DNA from: Bolinopsis microptera
Taxonomy: Eukaryota > Ctenophora > Tentaculata > Lobata > Bolinopsidae
Direction: 5' to 3'
Length of the DNA: 64,000 bases
Assembly: GCF_026151205.1 (NCBI RefSeq)
Contig: NC_087072.1
Location: forward strand, 3,987,375-4,051,374
Positions 34,657 to 45,394 of the stretch are shown one piece after another; position 1 is the stretch's first letter, and the number at the start of each line of letters is the position of its first letter. The position numbers and the translations under genes are program-made. The notes beneath the pieces are model-generated. The model was not told where the DNA came from. It ran no database searches and saw nothing but the letters and a program-made list of their open reading frames with translations.

Positions 34657-36542
34657 ACACGTAATTTTATCTTTTATTGCCTGCTTGGAAGCTGTCATTA
34701 GAAAACAAAATGTTAAATGACTCGTTAGCCTCAATATGCCCTCGACTAAATGCTTCAAAAATTTTATTAATCAATACTCAATTAGTTGAACTATAAACAT
34801 GTAAAATATCATATGCTTATCTTAAAAGTTCTTCCTGTGACAATCTTTTAAAGTTAAATCGGGAAAAGCGTGGTCCATCTCGTGCGAACTTTCCTAATGA
34901 CCAGGGTCTTTAGCTCATATTTTCACACCAAATAGAAAACAATGTCATCTTATTGGTGACAAAATGATAATAATTTGTAATTTGTAAAGTTCGTAGATTC
35001 CTCTACAGGGTCATCGAATAGTTCGACCGCCCTTGTTTTACAGTACACTACATTGTAGATGTTCTGAAGGAGTATCCTAAGATTCTTGATATTTTGGCAC
35101 AGGCACCCCTCCTATCCTCATTTAACCCTCAATCAAGTTTCCTATCATTCGGCTGAGTCGACCGAGGAGATCGCATAGATCCAATGAATCCTTAGCTACT
35201 CCCTAGACTGAGTGAAACTGGGATTAGAACCTTGAACCTTCTTTACAGAAGGCGGAAGCTCTAACCACTAGGCCACCCAGCCAATATGAATATAATTACT
35301 TTATTGGCCTAAGAGTTGTAGACTTTCAAAGTTTAAAACGCGCATTGGTATAGCACGTGACTAATAAGGTCATATTTATATTTCTAAACATATTCTTGAT
35401 CCTTACACATCACACTAGATTGTGTCCAATTAATGGTTAGGTCTCAAAACTCATAACAGAAAACACGTATTTTTGCCCGTAAGAGCCTCTACTATATATA
35501 ACTTACGAAGAAACATATGCCTTAAAACGATATGAAGGTGAAATCCTAAAAAATTTAAAGTTAAGCAAAATTCTCGCAATGATCATGTGTTTTTAATTTT
35601 ATGAAACTTATGAACAACGAAGAAACATATCCACCCTGATCAAATTGAGAAAACAGGACTAAGAATAATGAATAAACATTTAAATTTGCCCAAGATGAAG
35701 TCTAAGTCTAAAGCGACGTTCTTCAAGATTATACATTGACTGAGCGGATATATTTGCACTTATCCCATGCTGTTCAGATCTGCTTTAACTTAACCCCTAT
35801 TATATTTATACACAATACACATACCCTCCCGCTACGAGCAATCACTGTAACACTAACTGTAAGTGTAACTGTAAGGTGATTTATTGATCTAGATTGTAGA
35901 CTTAGAGTACCTTTTATTTTCCACATTACTATTAGGCATTTATTGTGGCATATGTTTTCAAAATACACCGGCATGTACCATTATTAATATTAGCGCGGCG
36001 CTTAGTGTTCAAGAATTTTGGTCTTGTCCATTGTTAAATGTTAATGGACTAATTTGTAGCACTTATAACTAACATACCCAAAAAAAACGAAAGACAGAAT
36101 ATTGAAACAAACGGAAATTGTAAATTAAAAAACGTAATATTGCTTGATGATAAACAAGAAAATGGCAACTTTATTAATAAATTCAATTACAAATTATGAT
36201 AATCATTTAACTGCTTCGACTATAATCAAATTACTCCTGATTCCTGCATAAAATGAATTTAACAGTCGGCAGATATAGAATATGAACTCCTGAACAGTGG
36301 TAAAACTCATGACAAAGACCATACTAGATAATAGATGCAACCTTATACTGAAAGGAACTAGTTAAATGTAAGATCTTTCCTAAAATCCAAGACAACAAAA
36401 AATAGCGTACATAATTGGGAAAGAAATTAAACTTACCAATTGAATAGCAGCAAAATTATAAGGCTGTTATTATTTCACTCGCCCTTTTAGTTTTACACTT
36501 TACAGCTCTTCAGCCGAAAAAAACCAGTTTTAAATAAACCTT
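34657..36542. other. Non-coding, repeat remnants
   Basis: AT-rich sequence with a tRNA-like repeat (separate entry) and a block near 35755-35930 resembling 30385-30640. No gene seen. Confidence 0.5.
35206..35282 (-). repeat. tRNA-like sequence, probable SINE head or tRNA pseudogene
   Basis: Minus strand: acceptor GGCTGGG pairs with CTCAGTC (two G-T wobbles). A-box TGGCCTAGTGG and B-box GGTTCTAATCC are present. The anticodon stem CCTTC/GAAGG encloses only six bases, so a functional tRNA is doubtful. Confidence 0.5.
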
Positions 36543-36554
36543 AAGCGTAACACT

Positions 36555-39203
36555 ACGGAGATAACACCAGTAACGGAGAGAATCCTTAAGATATCTCTAA
36601 ATGGTAATCCTAAACCAACCTTCGTCTGTGTCTACGGACCTACGGAGGCAGATAGTGTAGAAGCAGCAGAGAAGTTTCATACCGATCTAAGGTGTGCAGT
36701 CTCACAGATCCCTGCTCACAACTTCTTGGAGGTGATTGGGGATTTTAACGCTCACCTATCAAAGAGGGACGAGAATGACTTTGGTTGGTATTTCCATGAG
36801 AGAACCAACAGAAATGGGGAGCTGCTTCGGGATACTGCCCTGGAATGTAATCTGGAGATTACAAACACCAGGTTCAGAAAGAAGCGGGGTAAGATGTGGA
36901 CTCACCTATCGGATGGAACCCTGAATAAGTCTCAGTTAGACTTTATTCTAGTGAGGAAGAAGTGGAGGAACAGTGTCAAAAATACTGAAGTCTACAGCTT
37001 CTTTAGTACATTGGGTACTGATCATAGACTTGTTTTGTCTAAGATCAAGCTATCTCTTCGACGAGCAAAAAAGCAACCCAAGAAAACCTGGTATAATTGG
37101 GGAGCACTTAAATCGGATGAAGACCTACAGAAGAGATATGCAGTAGAAGTCAAGAATCGGTACTCTGCTTTATGCGAGCAAACCGATGAAAGTGAGGTTA
37201 CGGAACTGTATGGGATTTTTGTTGATGCGATTGCTGATACCAACAAAGCCATACTGCCTAAGAGAGAAAAGAAGAGACGTGACGATTTCGCGGGTGATCA
37301 GCGAGTTCAAAGCGTGCGTACAGCCTTGCAGCAAGCAGAGACTGTCTATCACCGGGATCCTAGTGAAGACAGTCGACTGTCTGTTAAGCTACTAAAAACT
37401 GAACTGGATCAGGTGTACCAGGACATCTTTGAAGAAGATCTAGTTGCCAAGGTTAGAAGGGTCGAAATGGCTGCAGACAGATGCAAAAACAAAGAAAGTT
37501 GGAATGTCATAAATGAGATAACTGGCAGGAAGGCCAAGGGGGCAACTCAAATAAGGGGCAACGGAGCCGAAGAAAGGAAGAAAAATTGGCTTGGGCATTT
37601 CACGAATCTGTTAGGGAGTATACCGGATGTGGAAAACGAGCATCCTAGGATCGAGACTCAATTTGAAGGACTCAACATCAGTACAGAACCTTTTACTGTG
37701 GATGAGCTTAAAGCTGCTAAACACAGGATAAAAGAAGGTAAAGCACCAGGTGATGACGGCATACCACCTGAAGTCCTCAAAATATGCGACCTGGATGAAA
37801 TCGTGCTGTCCTTCTGCAACAAAGCCCTGACAGATGGTATTGCGCCAGATCAGTGGAGGATAAGTAACATCATCCCGGTTCCCAAAAAGGGAGACTTGAC
37901 CAACCCTGGAAACTGGAGGGGGATATCTTTGACTTCTCTCGTAGCTAAGACTCTCAATAGAATGGTGCTTAATAGGATCCAGCCGGCTATAGAGGGGGTA
38001 CTTAGGGACACTCAGAATGGTTTTCGGGAAGGACGGTCCACTACTAGTCACATCTTGGCACTCAGAAGGATTCTAGAGGGGGCTAGACAGAGAAATTTAC
38101 CGGTAGCTATGGTGTTTGTTGATTTTAAGAAGGCCTTTGATTCACTTCACCGGGGAATTTTGATGCAAATACTAAAGGCCTATGGAATACCAGACAGTAT
38201 TGTAGATATCATTAATCTTCTCTATGTCAACACGAAGGGCAAAGTTATAACACCAGATGGGGATACCGAGCTATTTGATATCCTGGCAGGAGTTCTTCAA
38301 GGGGATACATTAGTACCATACTTGTTCATTATAGCCCTTGACTATTGCATGAGACAAGCCTTAAGCAAGCATCCTGAAATAGGATTTACCATTAAGCCTT
38401 ATCGGAATAGGAGAGTCAAGGCGGAGAAGATAACAGACACTGGTTTTGCAGATGACATTGCTCTGATAGCAGATACTGTAAAGGAGGCAGAGATGCTGAT
38501 GCTAGAGGTAGAAAGAGTTGCTGCTACAGTGGGACTTAAAATGAATGAAGGGAAAACCAAATTCATTACTCAGAACATCGAGAACCCTGATACCATCAAG
38601 TCCCTGGGTAACAACACAATAGAGCACGTGGAAGACTTTACCTATCTTGGTTCTAGAATCAGAGACAGTGAGAGTGATATCAGGGTTAGGAAAGGAAGAG
38701 CATGGGGAGCATGCCACACTCTCAAAAAACTTTGGAAATCTAACCTTAGAAAGTCTATCAAGACCAGAGTGTTCACAGCACTAGTCGAGTCGGTGCTTCT
38801 ATACGGTTCTGAGACTTGGACTATGACGAAAAGGCTGGAGAAGATGGTTGATGGTTGCTATACACGAATGTTAAGAATGGCCCTTAACATCAATCAATAT
38901 CGAGACCATGTCAGCAACCACAGTCTGTACGGTGATCTTCCTAAAGTCAGCTCCAAGATAACCCAACGAAGGCTCAGACTTGCAGGTCATGCTCACCGAC
39001 ATCCGGAGCTGACACTGAACAAACTGATCCTCTGGAAGCCGAGTCATGGGCATACTAACAGGGGGCGACCTTACCTAACACTACTAGATAACCTAAAAGC
39101 AGATACTGGGCTGAAATCAGTAGATGAGATAGCTAGACTGATGGAGGACAGAAAGCTGTGGAGAACTGTTGTCAATGGATCTCGGGAATACTACCCGCCT
39201 TAA
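36555..39203 (+). CDS. LINE endonuclease/reverse transcriptase, 5'-truncated (882 codons)
   Basis: Open from the truncation point to the TAA at 39203; no real start codon is left. In order: the C-terminal half of an APE-type endonuclease (VCVYGPTEADS, IGDFNAHLSKRD, QLDFILVRKKW, GTDHRLVLSK); a linker; a reverse transcriptase with NWRGISLTSLVAKTLNRM, QNGFREGRSTT, VFVDFKKAFDSLHRGIL, a GVLQGDTLVPYLF block and the catalytic GFADDIALIADT (FADD); then a thumb and C-terminal region with SETWTMTKRLEKM, YTRMLRMALN and RLRLAGHAHRHPEL. The order and motifs fit the RTE-like clade. About the first 100 endonuclease residues are missing, so it cannot retrotranspose by itself. The same clade left the fragment at 5107-5560. 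Confidence 0.88.
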   Translation, partial: TEITPVTERILKISLNGNPKPTFVCVYGPTEADSVEAAEKFHTDLRCAVSQIPAHNFLEVIGDFNAHLSKRDENDFGWYFHERTNRNGELLRDTALECNLEITNTRFRKKRGKMWTHLSDGTLNKSQLDFILVRKKWRNSVKNTEVYSFFSTLGTDHRLVLSKIKLSLRRAKKQPKKTWYNWGALKSDEDLQKRYAVEVKNRYSALCEQTDESEVTELYGIFVDAIADTNKAILPKREKKRRDDFAGDQRVQSVRTALQQAETVYHRDPSEDSRLSVKLLKTELDQVYQDIFEEDLVAKVRRVEMAADRCKNKESWNVINEITGRKAKGATQIRGNGAEERKKNWLGHFTNLLGSIPDVENEHPRIETQFEGLNISTEPFTVDELKAAKHRIKEGKAPGDDGIPPEVLKICDLDEIVLSFCNKALTDGIAPDQWRISNIIPVPKKGDLTNPGNWRGISLTSLVAKTLNRMVLNRIQPAIEGVLRDTQNGFREGRSTTSHILALRRILEGARQRNLPVAMVFVDFKKAFDSLHRGILMQILKAYGIPDSIVDIINLLYVNTKGKVITPDGDTELFDILAGVLQGDTLVPYLFIIALDYCMRQALSKHPEIGFTIKPYRNRRVKAEKITDTGFADDIALIADTVKEAEMLMLEVERVAATVGLKMNEGKTKFITQNIENPDTIKSLGNNTIEHVEDFTYLGSRIRDSESDIRVRKGRAWGACHTLKKLWKSNLRKSIKTRVFTALVESVLLYGSETWTMTKRLEKMVDGCYTRMLRMALNINQYRDHVSNHSLYGDLPKVSSKITQRRLRLAGHAHRHPELTLNKLILWKPSHGHTNRGRPYLTLLDNLKADTGLKSVDEIARLMEDRKLWRTVVNGSREYYPP

Positions 39204-39219
39204 GTCAAGTCAGTAAGTC
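36555..39219 (+). mobile_element. 5'-truncated RTE-like LINE with 12-bp target-site duplication
   Basis: AAGCGTAACACT occurs at 36543-36554 and 39220-39231, exactly flanking the insertion. The 5' end starts inside the endonuclease domain. The 3' end is a very short tail after the stop (GTCAAGTCAGTAAGTC), not poly-A. The clean flanks and intact ORF suggest a recent insertion. Confidence 0.88.
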
Positions 39220-39291
39220 AAGCGTAACACTGCACTAACAGTATGAGTAACCGTAACCACAACCCCGAAGATAACCATAACCTTAGGCTTA

Positions 39292-39590
39292 CCTTATCGG
39301 ACCTTATTTGGACGGACATTACTTGAACGCTGGAGGCCCTAGCGTTCATTTTAATGTCCGTTCAAATAAAGTCCGTTCAATTAATGTCCGTCCAAGTTAA
39401 AGTCCGTTGAAATTTTTTTCAAAAATTTGTCCACTTTGAACTTTTTGTCCAGAATATGACAACTATGAGAACTTTATTGTGCCGTAAGTTAACGACGGAA
39501 AGGTTCTCCTTTACTTGGTCTGCTGGAGGCACAGAAAACTCTACTAGTATATGATGTTTTCAAGGGTCACTTGGCGGAAAAAGTCAATAA
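39292..39590. mobile_element. pogo-like element, left-end fragment
   Basis: Starts CCTTATCGGACCTTATTTGG after TA (39290-39291), then GTCCGTTCAAATAAAGTCCG. Traces of the transposase frame follow (LEAQKTLLVYDVFKGHLAE). The right end is missing. Confidence 0.75.
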
Positions 39591-40768
39591 TATAATAAGT
39601 GACGTTCAGGAAAATTTGATGGACGAAGAAAATTGAAAATTGAAAATAAGACCCAAGTCCAAAAATGAGCTGGCGGTGGGATCGAATGATAAATTAGCTT
39701 AGCCGACTGAATGATTCAATGAAACAAGAAATATTTTATGACTGTATAATTGGTGTGGAACAGCCCTTAAACATTCTGAAATTTATGGAGGATTTCTGGA
39801 ATTTCTGGAAATGATCTTACTTTACCTCACGTTTGCACCCCGACACTAAGTGGACCGACAATGGTATGGGGGTCACGACATGATGTTATGAGGGTCACGA
39901 CAATGGTATGGGGGTCACGACTTCATACAAATCTAAATCAGGTAACCGGAAGTTAACCCAGTAGAGGAATCTATGAATCTTTCCTAGCCGTTAAGTAAAC
40001 ATCTACGGTAAGGTAATGCTTCCCTTGACGATAACCCAGCCTGTGGACATACTATGTTTCTAAAATAAACATATATCTCTGCGGCTATTTCTATCCTCAG
40101 GATGCCAGATAATGTGAAAAACAAAACTTCAATTTATATTGGTCGTCCACTTTTCTTATTCTGATTCATTCACGGCCGATTTCATTCTCGGCAACATTTC
40201 GCGTTTAGTACAGAAACGGTAATTTAATTTGATATCATTTCCTTTTATTTGGAAAAAGGAAACTTTTGTTATGTTCCATGCACTTTATATTATTACCCAA
40301 TTTTGGGTTTTGGTTGAAAACTATTTCCAATGGAATTGAACATGAAATAATTTAAGTTTAACTACATGTATATTGTATAGTGTCAATGCAATGCAAACAT
40401 TTATATGTGCCATTAATTTACGAGAGGGCCGCCAAAATGTTTGTCAAAATAATTTTTGGGAACTAAGAGTAAAATAATAAACTTTCTAATTGTGGTACGT
40501 GAGAGCATATTATTATAAACAAATTAATTCTATCAAAATTCTTGTTACTGGGCGGCGCTCGGCCTATCAATTGTTATTCCAATATATATTCAATCTGTTT
40601 ATGAACAGAGAGGTCCCCAGGTAAAATTCGTGGGGAGATATAATTAAATTTCTCAATCGTTATGTGGTACTGGTAGTTGGTATGGTACCCTGATAATGAC
40701 TTGTAATTTATACTTATACTTAAACCCATGTCTATACTGGAGCTACGCGTTTCCAAGAAAACTTGATC
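39591..40768. other. Non-coding, with half of an H hairpin and a small dispersed repeat
   Basis: About 40165-40330 is a diverged single arm of the H hairpin (GATTTCATTCTCGG...GATATCATTTCCTTTT...TTTTGGGTTTTGG). A GTCACGACAATGGTATGGGG pair lies near 39855-39920. No gene seen. Confidence 0.5.
40547..40635. repeat. Short dispersed repeat (GGGCGGCGCT...GAGGTCCCCAGGTAA)
   Basis: About 90 bp shared with 59879-59970 and 61406-61500: an ACTGGGCGGCGCT start, a TCTGTTTATGAACAGA-like palindrome and a GAGGTCCCCAGGTAA end. Nature unknown; the GGCGCTTAG part resembles the 28-bp inverted repeat at 35992. Confidence 0.55.
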
Positions 40769-41190
40769 ACAATGCTGGCAAGCATTACCGTCGCCCTTAT
40801 ATTCACAATACTATTTACCCCCTATACTAGTATATCCCCTTTATTGTTTTCCAGGCATTAAGACTCATCGAAAGTAGTTCAGCAGGCATATTTAAGTTCA
40901 AAACATTCTAATTCAATGTTAAAGATGACAGGAATAAGAAATAGTTATGTGGAGGTTTTTAAGAAATTTGCGCAAAATACGCGCCAGCATGTTATACGAA
41001 ATTAGGTAAAAAACCCAAAATCGCCATATTCAGGTGCCTTAAAAACCATGTTAAAATTGAGTTAGAGATATGAAACTTTGCAGGGCGTCTAGACCTTGTC
41101 CAAATCGACTGTAAAAAAAAATTCATGTTTCAGGAGTATCGGGAAGTGGGTTTTCTGGAACCCCTGTTTTACAACAGATTGTCGTGAAGT
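40769..41190 (+). repeat. L module, copy i
   Basis: Starts ATCACAATGCTGGCAAGCAT and ends near ACAGATTGTCGTGAAGTATA. It is directly followed by a second L copy (41193) in the same orientation. Confidence 0.8.
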
Positions 41191-41372
41191 ATATATCACA
41201 ATGCTGGCAAGCATTACCGTCGCCCTTATATTCACAACACTATTTACCCCCTGTACGATTATATCCCCTTTATTGTTTTCCAGGCATTAAGACTCATCGA
41301 AAGTAGTTCAGCAGGTACATTTAAGTTCAAAACATTCTAATTCAATGTTGAAGATGACAGGAATAAGAAATA

Positions 41373-43968
41373 CCTTATCGGACCTTATTTGGACGGACAT
41401 TAATTGAACGCTGGAGGCCTTAACGTTCATCTCAATGTCCGTTCAAATAAAGTCCGTTCATTTAAGGTCCGTCCAAGTTAAAGTCCGTTGAATTGTTTTC
41501 AAAAATTCGAACTTTTTGTCCAGAATATGACAACTATGAGAACTTTATTGTGCCGTAAGTTAACGACGGAAAGGTTCTCCTTGGTCTGCCGGAGGCACAG
41601 AAAACTCTACTAGTATATGATGTTTCCAAGGGGCACTTAGCGGAAAAAGTCAACGAAATTATGGCACTCAACAACATACCTTAGTGCAAGAAATATAGGC
41701 GGCAAGAAATTAAGGCGATTCTGACAAAATCGCCTTAATTTCTTGCCGCCTTAATATCTGACCACCGTAATTTCTAACCGCCTTAATTTTTTTTCTTGCG
41801 ATTTTTTCATAAGAAATTTTCGTGTGATTTTATTATTTTAAATTTACATGTCGATTTCGTTATTTGCTAGAATTCAATGAAATACATATTTAAAATAAAT
41901 TAACTTGAGTCTAAATACATTAATATATCAATTAATATTCTCGTCTTCTCCTTCTTCATCAGAGTCATATATCTCCAGCAGCTGCAATCCATAACCAAGA
42001 TAGTCGTCGTCATCTTGCTCCGTCGTGTCTGGAAATAGCTTCTCGGACTATATTCTATTGAGATTTAAACTGCAGTACATGTGTTATTAATGTCAGTTCA
42101 AATTCGAATGTTCGTACAATTTTACATTTCATTTTTAAGCTTTAAATCGAGTTTTAATTTTAAAAAGAAATAATTTTTAATTTTAATGATGATATGTAGT
42201 ATACATACATAAAAATTCCTTGCCGCGTACAGAATGTGCACTATCATTTTGTCAAATGCAATGAATATACCAATTGACTTGCAGTTTGCTGATGTAGTGG
42301 ATGTCTACCTAATTTAAAATTATAAACTTAGACGACAGAACAGCAATCACTATAAATATAATGTGCATGCACCATTTAGTTTTTATGTGACCAATGTCCA
42401 ATATATCGTATTTTTAAACAGATTTCTATGCTTTATAGACTGATAAAAGAATAAAATTGACACTATTTCGACCAAAACTATAACCAAATTTGCGATCAAA
42501 AATCGTATTTTTTCCGAAAAAAATATCGCCTTAATTTCTTGCCGCCTTAATTTCTAGCGCCTTATATTCTTGCCGCCTATATTTCTTGCACTAAGGTAGT
42601 TCATGAGCTAGTCCCCGCCAACATTACAAACTTGTTCCAGCCTCTACATATATTACGGTAAATCGTGTTGCCAAGGACATTGTTGATTGTCTATTTATAC
42701 TATTAGACGAGACTAAAGAGTTTCTCGAATATAAAATTGATTTATTGATTGCAACGGCCCTTAAGCGCTTGGTACATCGACTTTAATTATATTTTATGTC
42801 TGTATCTGCACCCGGGAATTAAAAATTGCAAAATCTTGCAGCTTCGGGAAATTAAATTACCATAATGATATTAGAGTTCAGACTACGCAATATGTAAGTC
42901 AACGAAAATAAATCCCATGGAAAAAGCGCTCTTGATGAATCGCTAATGAGAGCGGGAATTGGAAAAAGGACGGTCAAGCAAAACCCTTGCAAATCTTATC
43001 GAAGATATTCCCTCTTAGAGTTATTGACAATGACATACGTTGCATGCCACTTTTCGCGCGCGAAACATGTAGGTATCAAACGATTTACTCCCAAGCTCCC
43101 ACACTGTAAAACACTAAATCATGTCGAGTCCCAAATAATGGTGATCAGTGCAGACAAAACAGCAAAGCCAAAAAGAAAAGAAAAGGGGGGACCCCCAACC
43201 CATGTAGGCGTAGCTGAGACACCTCACAGCAAGTAGACCAAAGTGGCTCTTGCTTGTGCAAAAGGTGTATCAGCTCCCCGCTTGGTTCAGCTAGGCCTGA
43301 TGGAGTTCTCTTCCACTTATTCAATTAGACAGTTATATATAGTATAGCCTTCTGAAGCAGTCCACAAGTGAGCCAGAAAGAAGGTTAACCTATTTTAATT
43401 TTTATTCCAGCTGTTGTAAGCCTAATGATCATTATGAAAGTCTGGAAATAGAGATCAAGTTTCTAGCTAACTCGTTGAAACTGAAAAGACGTTGAAACTG
43501 GGATAAAAAACATTACACCAACGCCCAAAAAGATTAACCAATTGATATGAGCAACGTTTAAAATTGAACAGCGTTTTAACTTTTAACGTTGTATTTAATT
43601 TTAGATTGTGAATGAAAAGTTCTTAAACGTTTTATACTTATAGGCCAACGTTGGTTAACTTTAAAGGTTAATTTTTTAACGTTGAACTATTTCATGCACG
43701 AAAACCCATTTATGATGAAGATGATATGCGATATTAAACACTGATCATGTACACATCTTTTAACATTTTTACTGCTTAACGAATGTTTTTCTTACTTACT
43801 GTATAAAAAATGGTTTTAAAAATCATTTTCTGGAATAAAAAAACGTTTAAAAAAATGAAAAAAAAATTCGGATTTTGATGGTTTTGAGTGCCTTCTAGCG
43901 TTCATATTAATGTCCGTTCATAATTATGTCCGTTCATTTAATGTCCGTCCAAATAAGGTCCGATAAGG
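41373..43968. mobile_element. pogo-like (Tc1/mariner superfamily) transposon with nested insert
   Basis: Inverted ends CCTTATCGGACCTTATTTGG are flanked by TA (41371-41372 and 43969-43970). A transposase relic reads LLVYDVFKGHLAEKVNEIMA and, after the nested element (41679-42596), VHELVPANITNLFQPL. The V-FKG and VPAN...LFQPL motifs are typical of the DDE domain of pogo/Tigger-type transposases. The rest of the transposase is gone, so it is non-autonomous. Confidence 0.8.
41679..42596. mobile_element. Nested TA-target element with CCTTAGTGCAAG ends (918 bp)
   Basis: Inverted ends CCTTAGTGCAAGAAATATAG are flanked by TA (41677-41678 and 42597-42598). It interrupts the pogo-like transposase between the codons for NN and IVHEL; the uninterrupted sequence is seen at about 55960. 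Both ends carry repeated AATTTCTTGCCGCCTT units. A minus-strand segment (41935-42049) encodes an acidic C-terminus (DSDEEGEDEN then stop) preceded by an AG that could be an acceptor. Confidence 0.82.
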
Positions 43969-44568
43969 TAGTTATATGGAGGTTTTTAAGAAATTTGCGC
44001 AAAATACGCGCCAGCATGTTATACGAAATTAGGTAAAAAACCCAAAATCGCCATATTCAGGTGCCTTAAAAACCATGTTAAAATTGAGTTAGAGATCTGA
44101 AACTTTGCAGGGCGTCTAGACCTTGTCCAAATCGACTGTAAAAAAATTTCATGTTTCAGGAGTATCGGGAAGTGGGTTTTCTCGAACCCCTGTTTTACAA
44201 CAGATTGTCGTGAAGATATATATCACCTTAATAACACCAGAATGTGTGTGTGTGTGTGCGTGTGTCTGTCTGTCTGTCTGTCTGATCGTCTGTGTGTAAT
44301 TTCCGAACGGTTATACAAAAAAAACAGTAATAGTTACGGGACTGGTTTTTTTCGGTATAGTGCCGACAAAACTCTGACGAAGCCAATAAGCAAATTTTAT
44401 AAAAATCGGCCGGTGGTAAGTGGTTTAATTGATGGTTTTGTACCACAAAATATGTTACATAAAATGGCTTGAGAAGAACGGCAAGAGTTACGGGGCTAGC
44501 TCTCTCTCTCTCTCTGCATAATATTATGTAGCGTATATATTACATGGCGTATATATTACATGGTCATA

Positions 44569-44990
44569 TCAACTTAATAACACCAGAATGTGTGTGTGTC
44601 TGTGTGTCTGTCTGTCTGTCTGTCTGTGTGTAATTTCCGAACAGTTATACAAAAAAAAACGGTAAGAGTTACGGGACTGGTTTTTTCGATAAAGTGCCGA
44701 CAAAACTCTGATGAAGCCCATAGGAAATCTGTTTTTAAATCGGCCGGTGGTAAGTGGTTTTATTGATGGTTTTGTACCAGAAATGTTACATAAAGTTGCT
44801 TGAGCAGAACGGCAAGAGTTACGGGGCCTGCTCTCTCTCTCACTCTCGCTCTCTCTCATTACTGTGTAATATGTTATCTGCTGCATTTAAGTAGCGTCAT
44901 AATTGGATTAGCCCGGAAGATTTGCTGTAATGTTATACCTTAAGCTTATTAGGGGAGGGAGGACTGTTAGTGTTTGGGGTCTGTTTGGAC

Positions 44991-45062
<72 letters not shown>

Positions 45063-45394
45063 ATACGACAATGTTATGCGTGTTTTCAAATATAATATGC
45101 GGGTGTGGTGCGGAGTTAACAAGGGTTAATTTCTATAACGATTTAAATAAAAATAGAAAGCGGTTCAGGACGGGAGTGATGAGGTGTAATACTCGGTGTT
45201 CAGACCTTATGATCATCGAATGTGGTGCCTCATGGCTAATAATGATTTAATTATCCACAAGAAATAACTGATTATGAGATTATTGTTTAAGAAACTATTG
45301 GGTCACCTAATGCGGGTTTTGACTCAGCGGGTAATTACTCCTACCCTTTTTAACTGCGGCAGTGAAATCCCGGCCGTAGGCCGGGTTACACTAG
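44569..45394 (+). mobile_element. Non-autonomous Helitron (inner, nested)
   Basis: Starts TCAACTTAATAACACCAGAA after A44568 and ends in the same hairpin plus CTAG at 45394, followed by T. Its last 90 bp are the same as the last 90 bp of the outer element. It lies inside the outer copy between A and T. Confidence 0.85.
44995..45058. repeat. (GA)n microsatellite in the inner Helitron
   Basis: About 31 GA units. The outer copy has only a few units at the equivalent place (about 45448-45456), so it expanded in the inner copy. Confidence 0.9.

Larger units (their letters stand above)
32891..36019. repeat. 28-bp inverted repeat pair 3.1 kb apart
   Basis: AAAATTCTTGAACACTAAGC with the following GCCGCGCT at about 32892-32919 is exactly inverted at 35992-36019. 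It may be the ends of an old transposon. No target-site duplication was found. Confidence 0.55.
41193..44222 (+). repeat. L module, copy ii, split by a pogo-like element
   Basis: Left half 41193-41370, right half 43971-44222, interrupted exactly at TA by the element at 41373-43968. The L sequence resumes after the insert as GTTATATGGAGGTTTTTAAG. Confidence 0.85.

Noticed and set aside
36726-39203. A start codon for the LINE protein at 36726
   Set aside because: The codon is TTG, and the frame is open back to the insertion edge at 36555. The ORF is 5'-truncated, with no true start.
44930-45250. 106-residue ORF through the GA tract
   Set aside because: Its core is alternating RE dipeptides from the microsatellite inside a Helitron.
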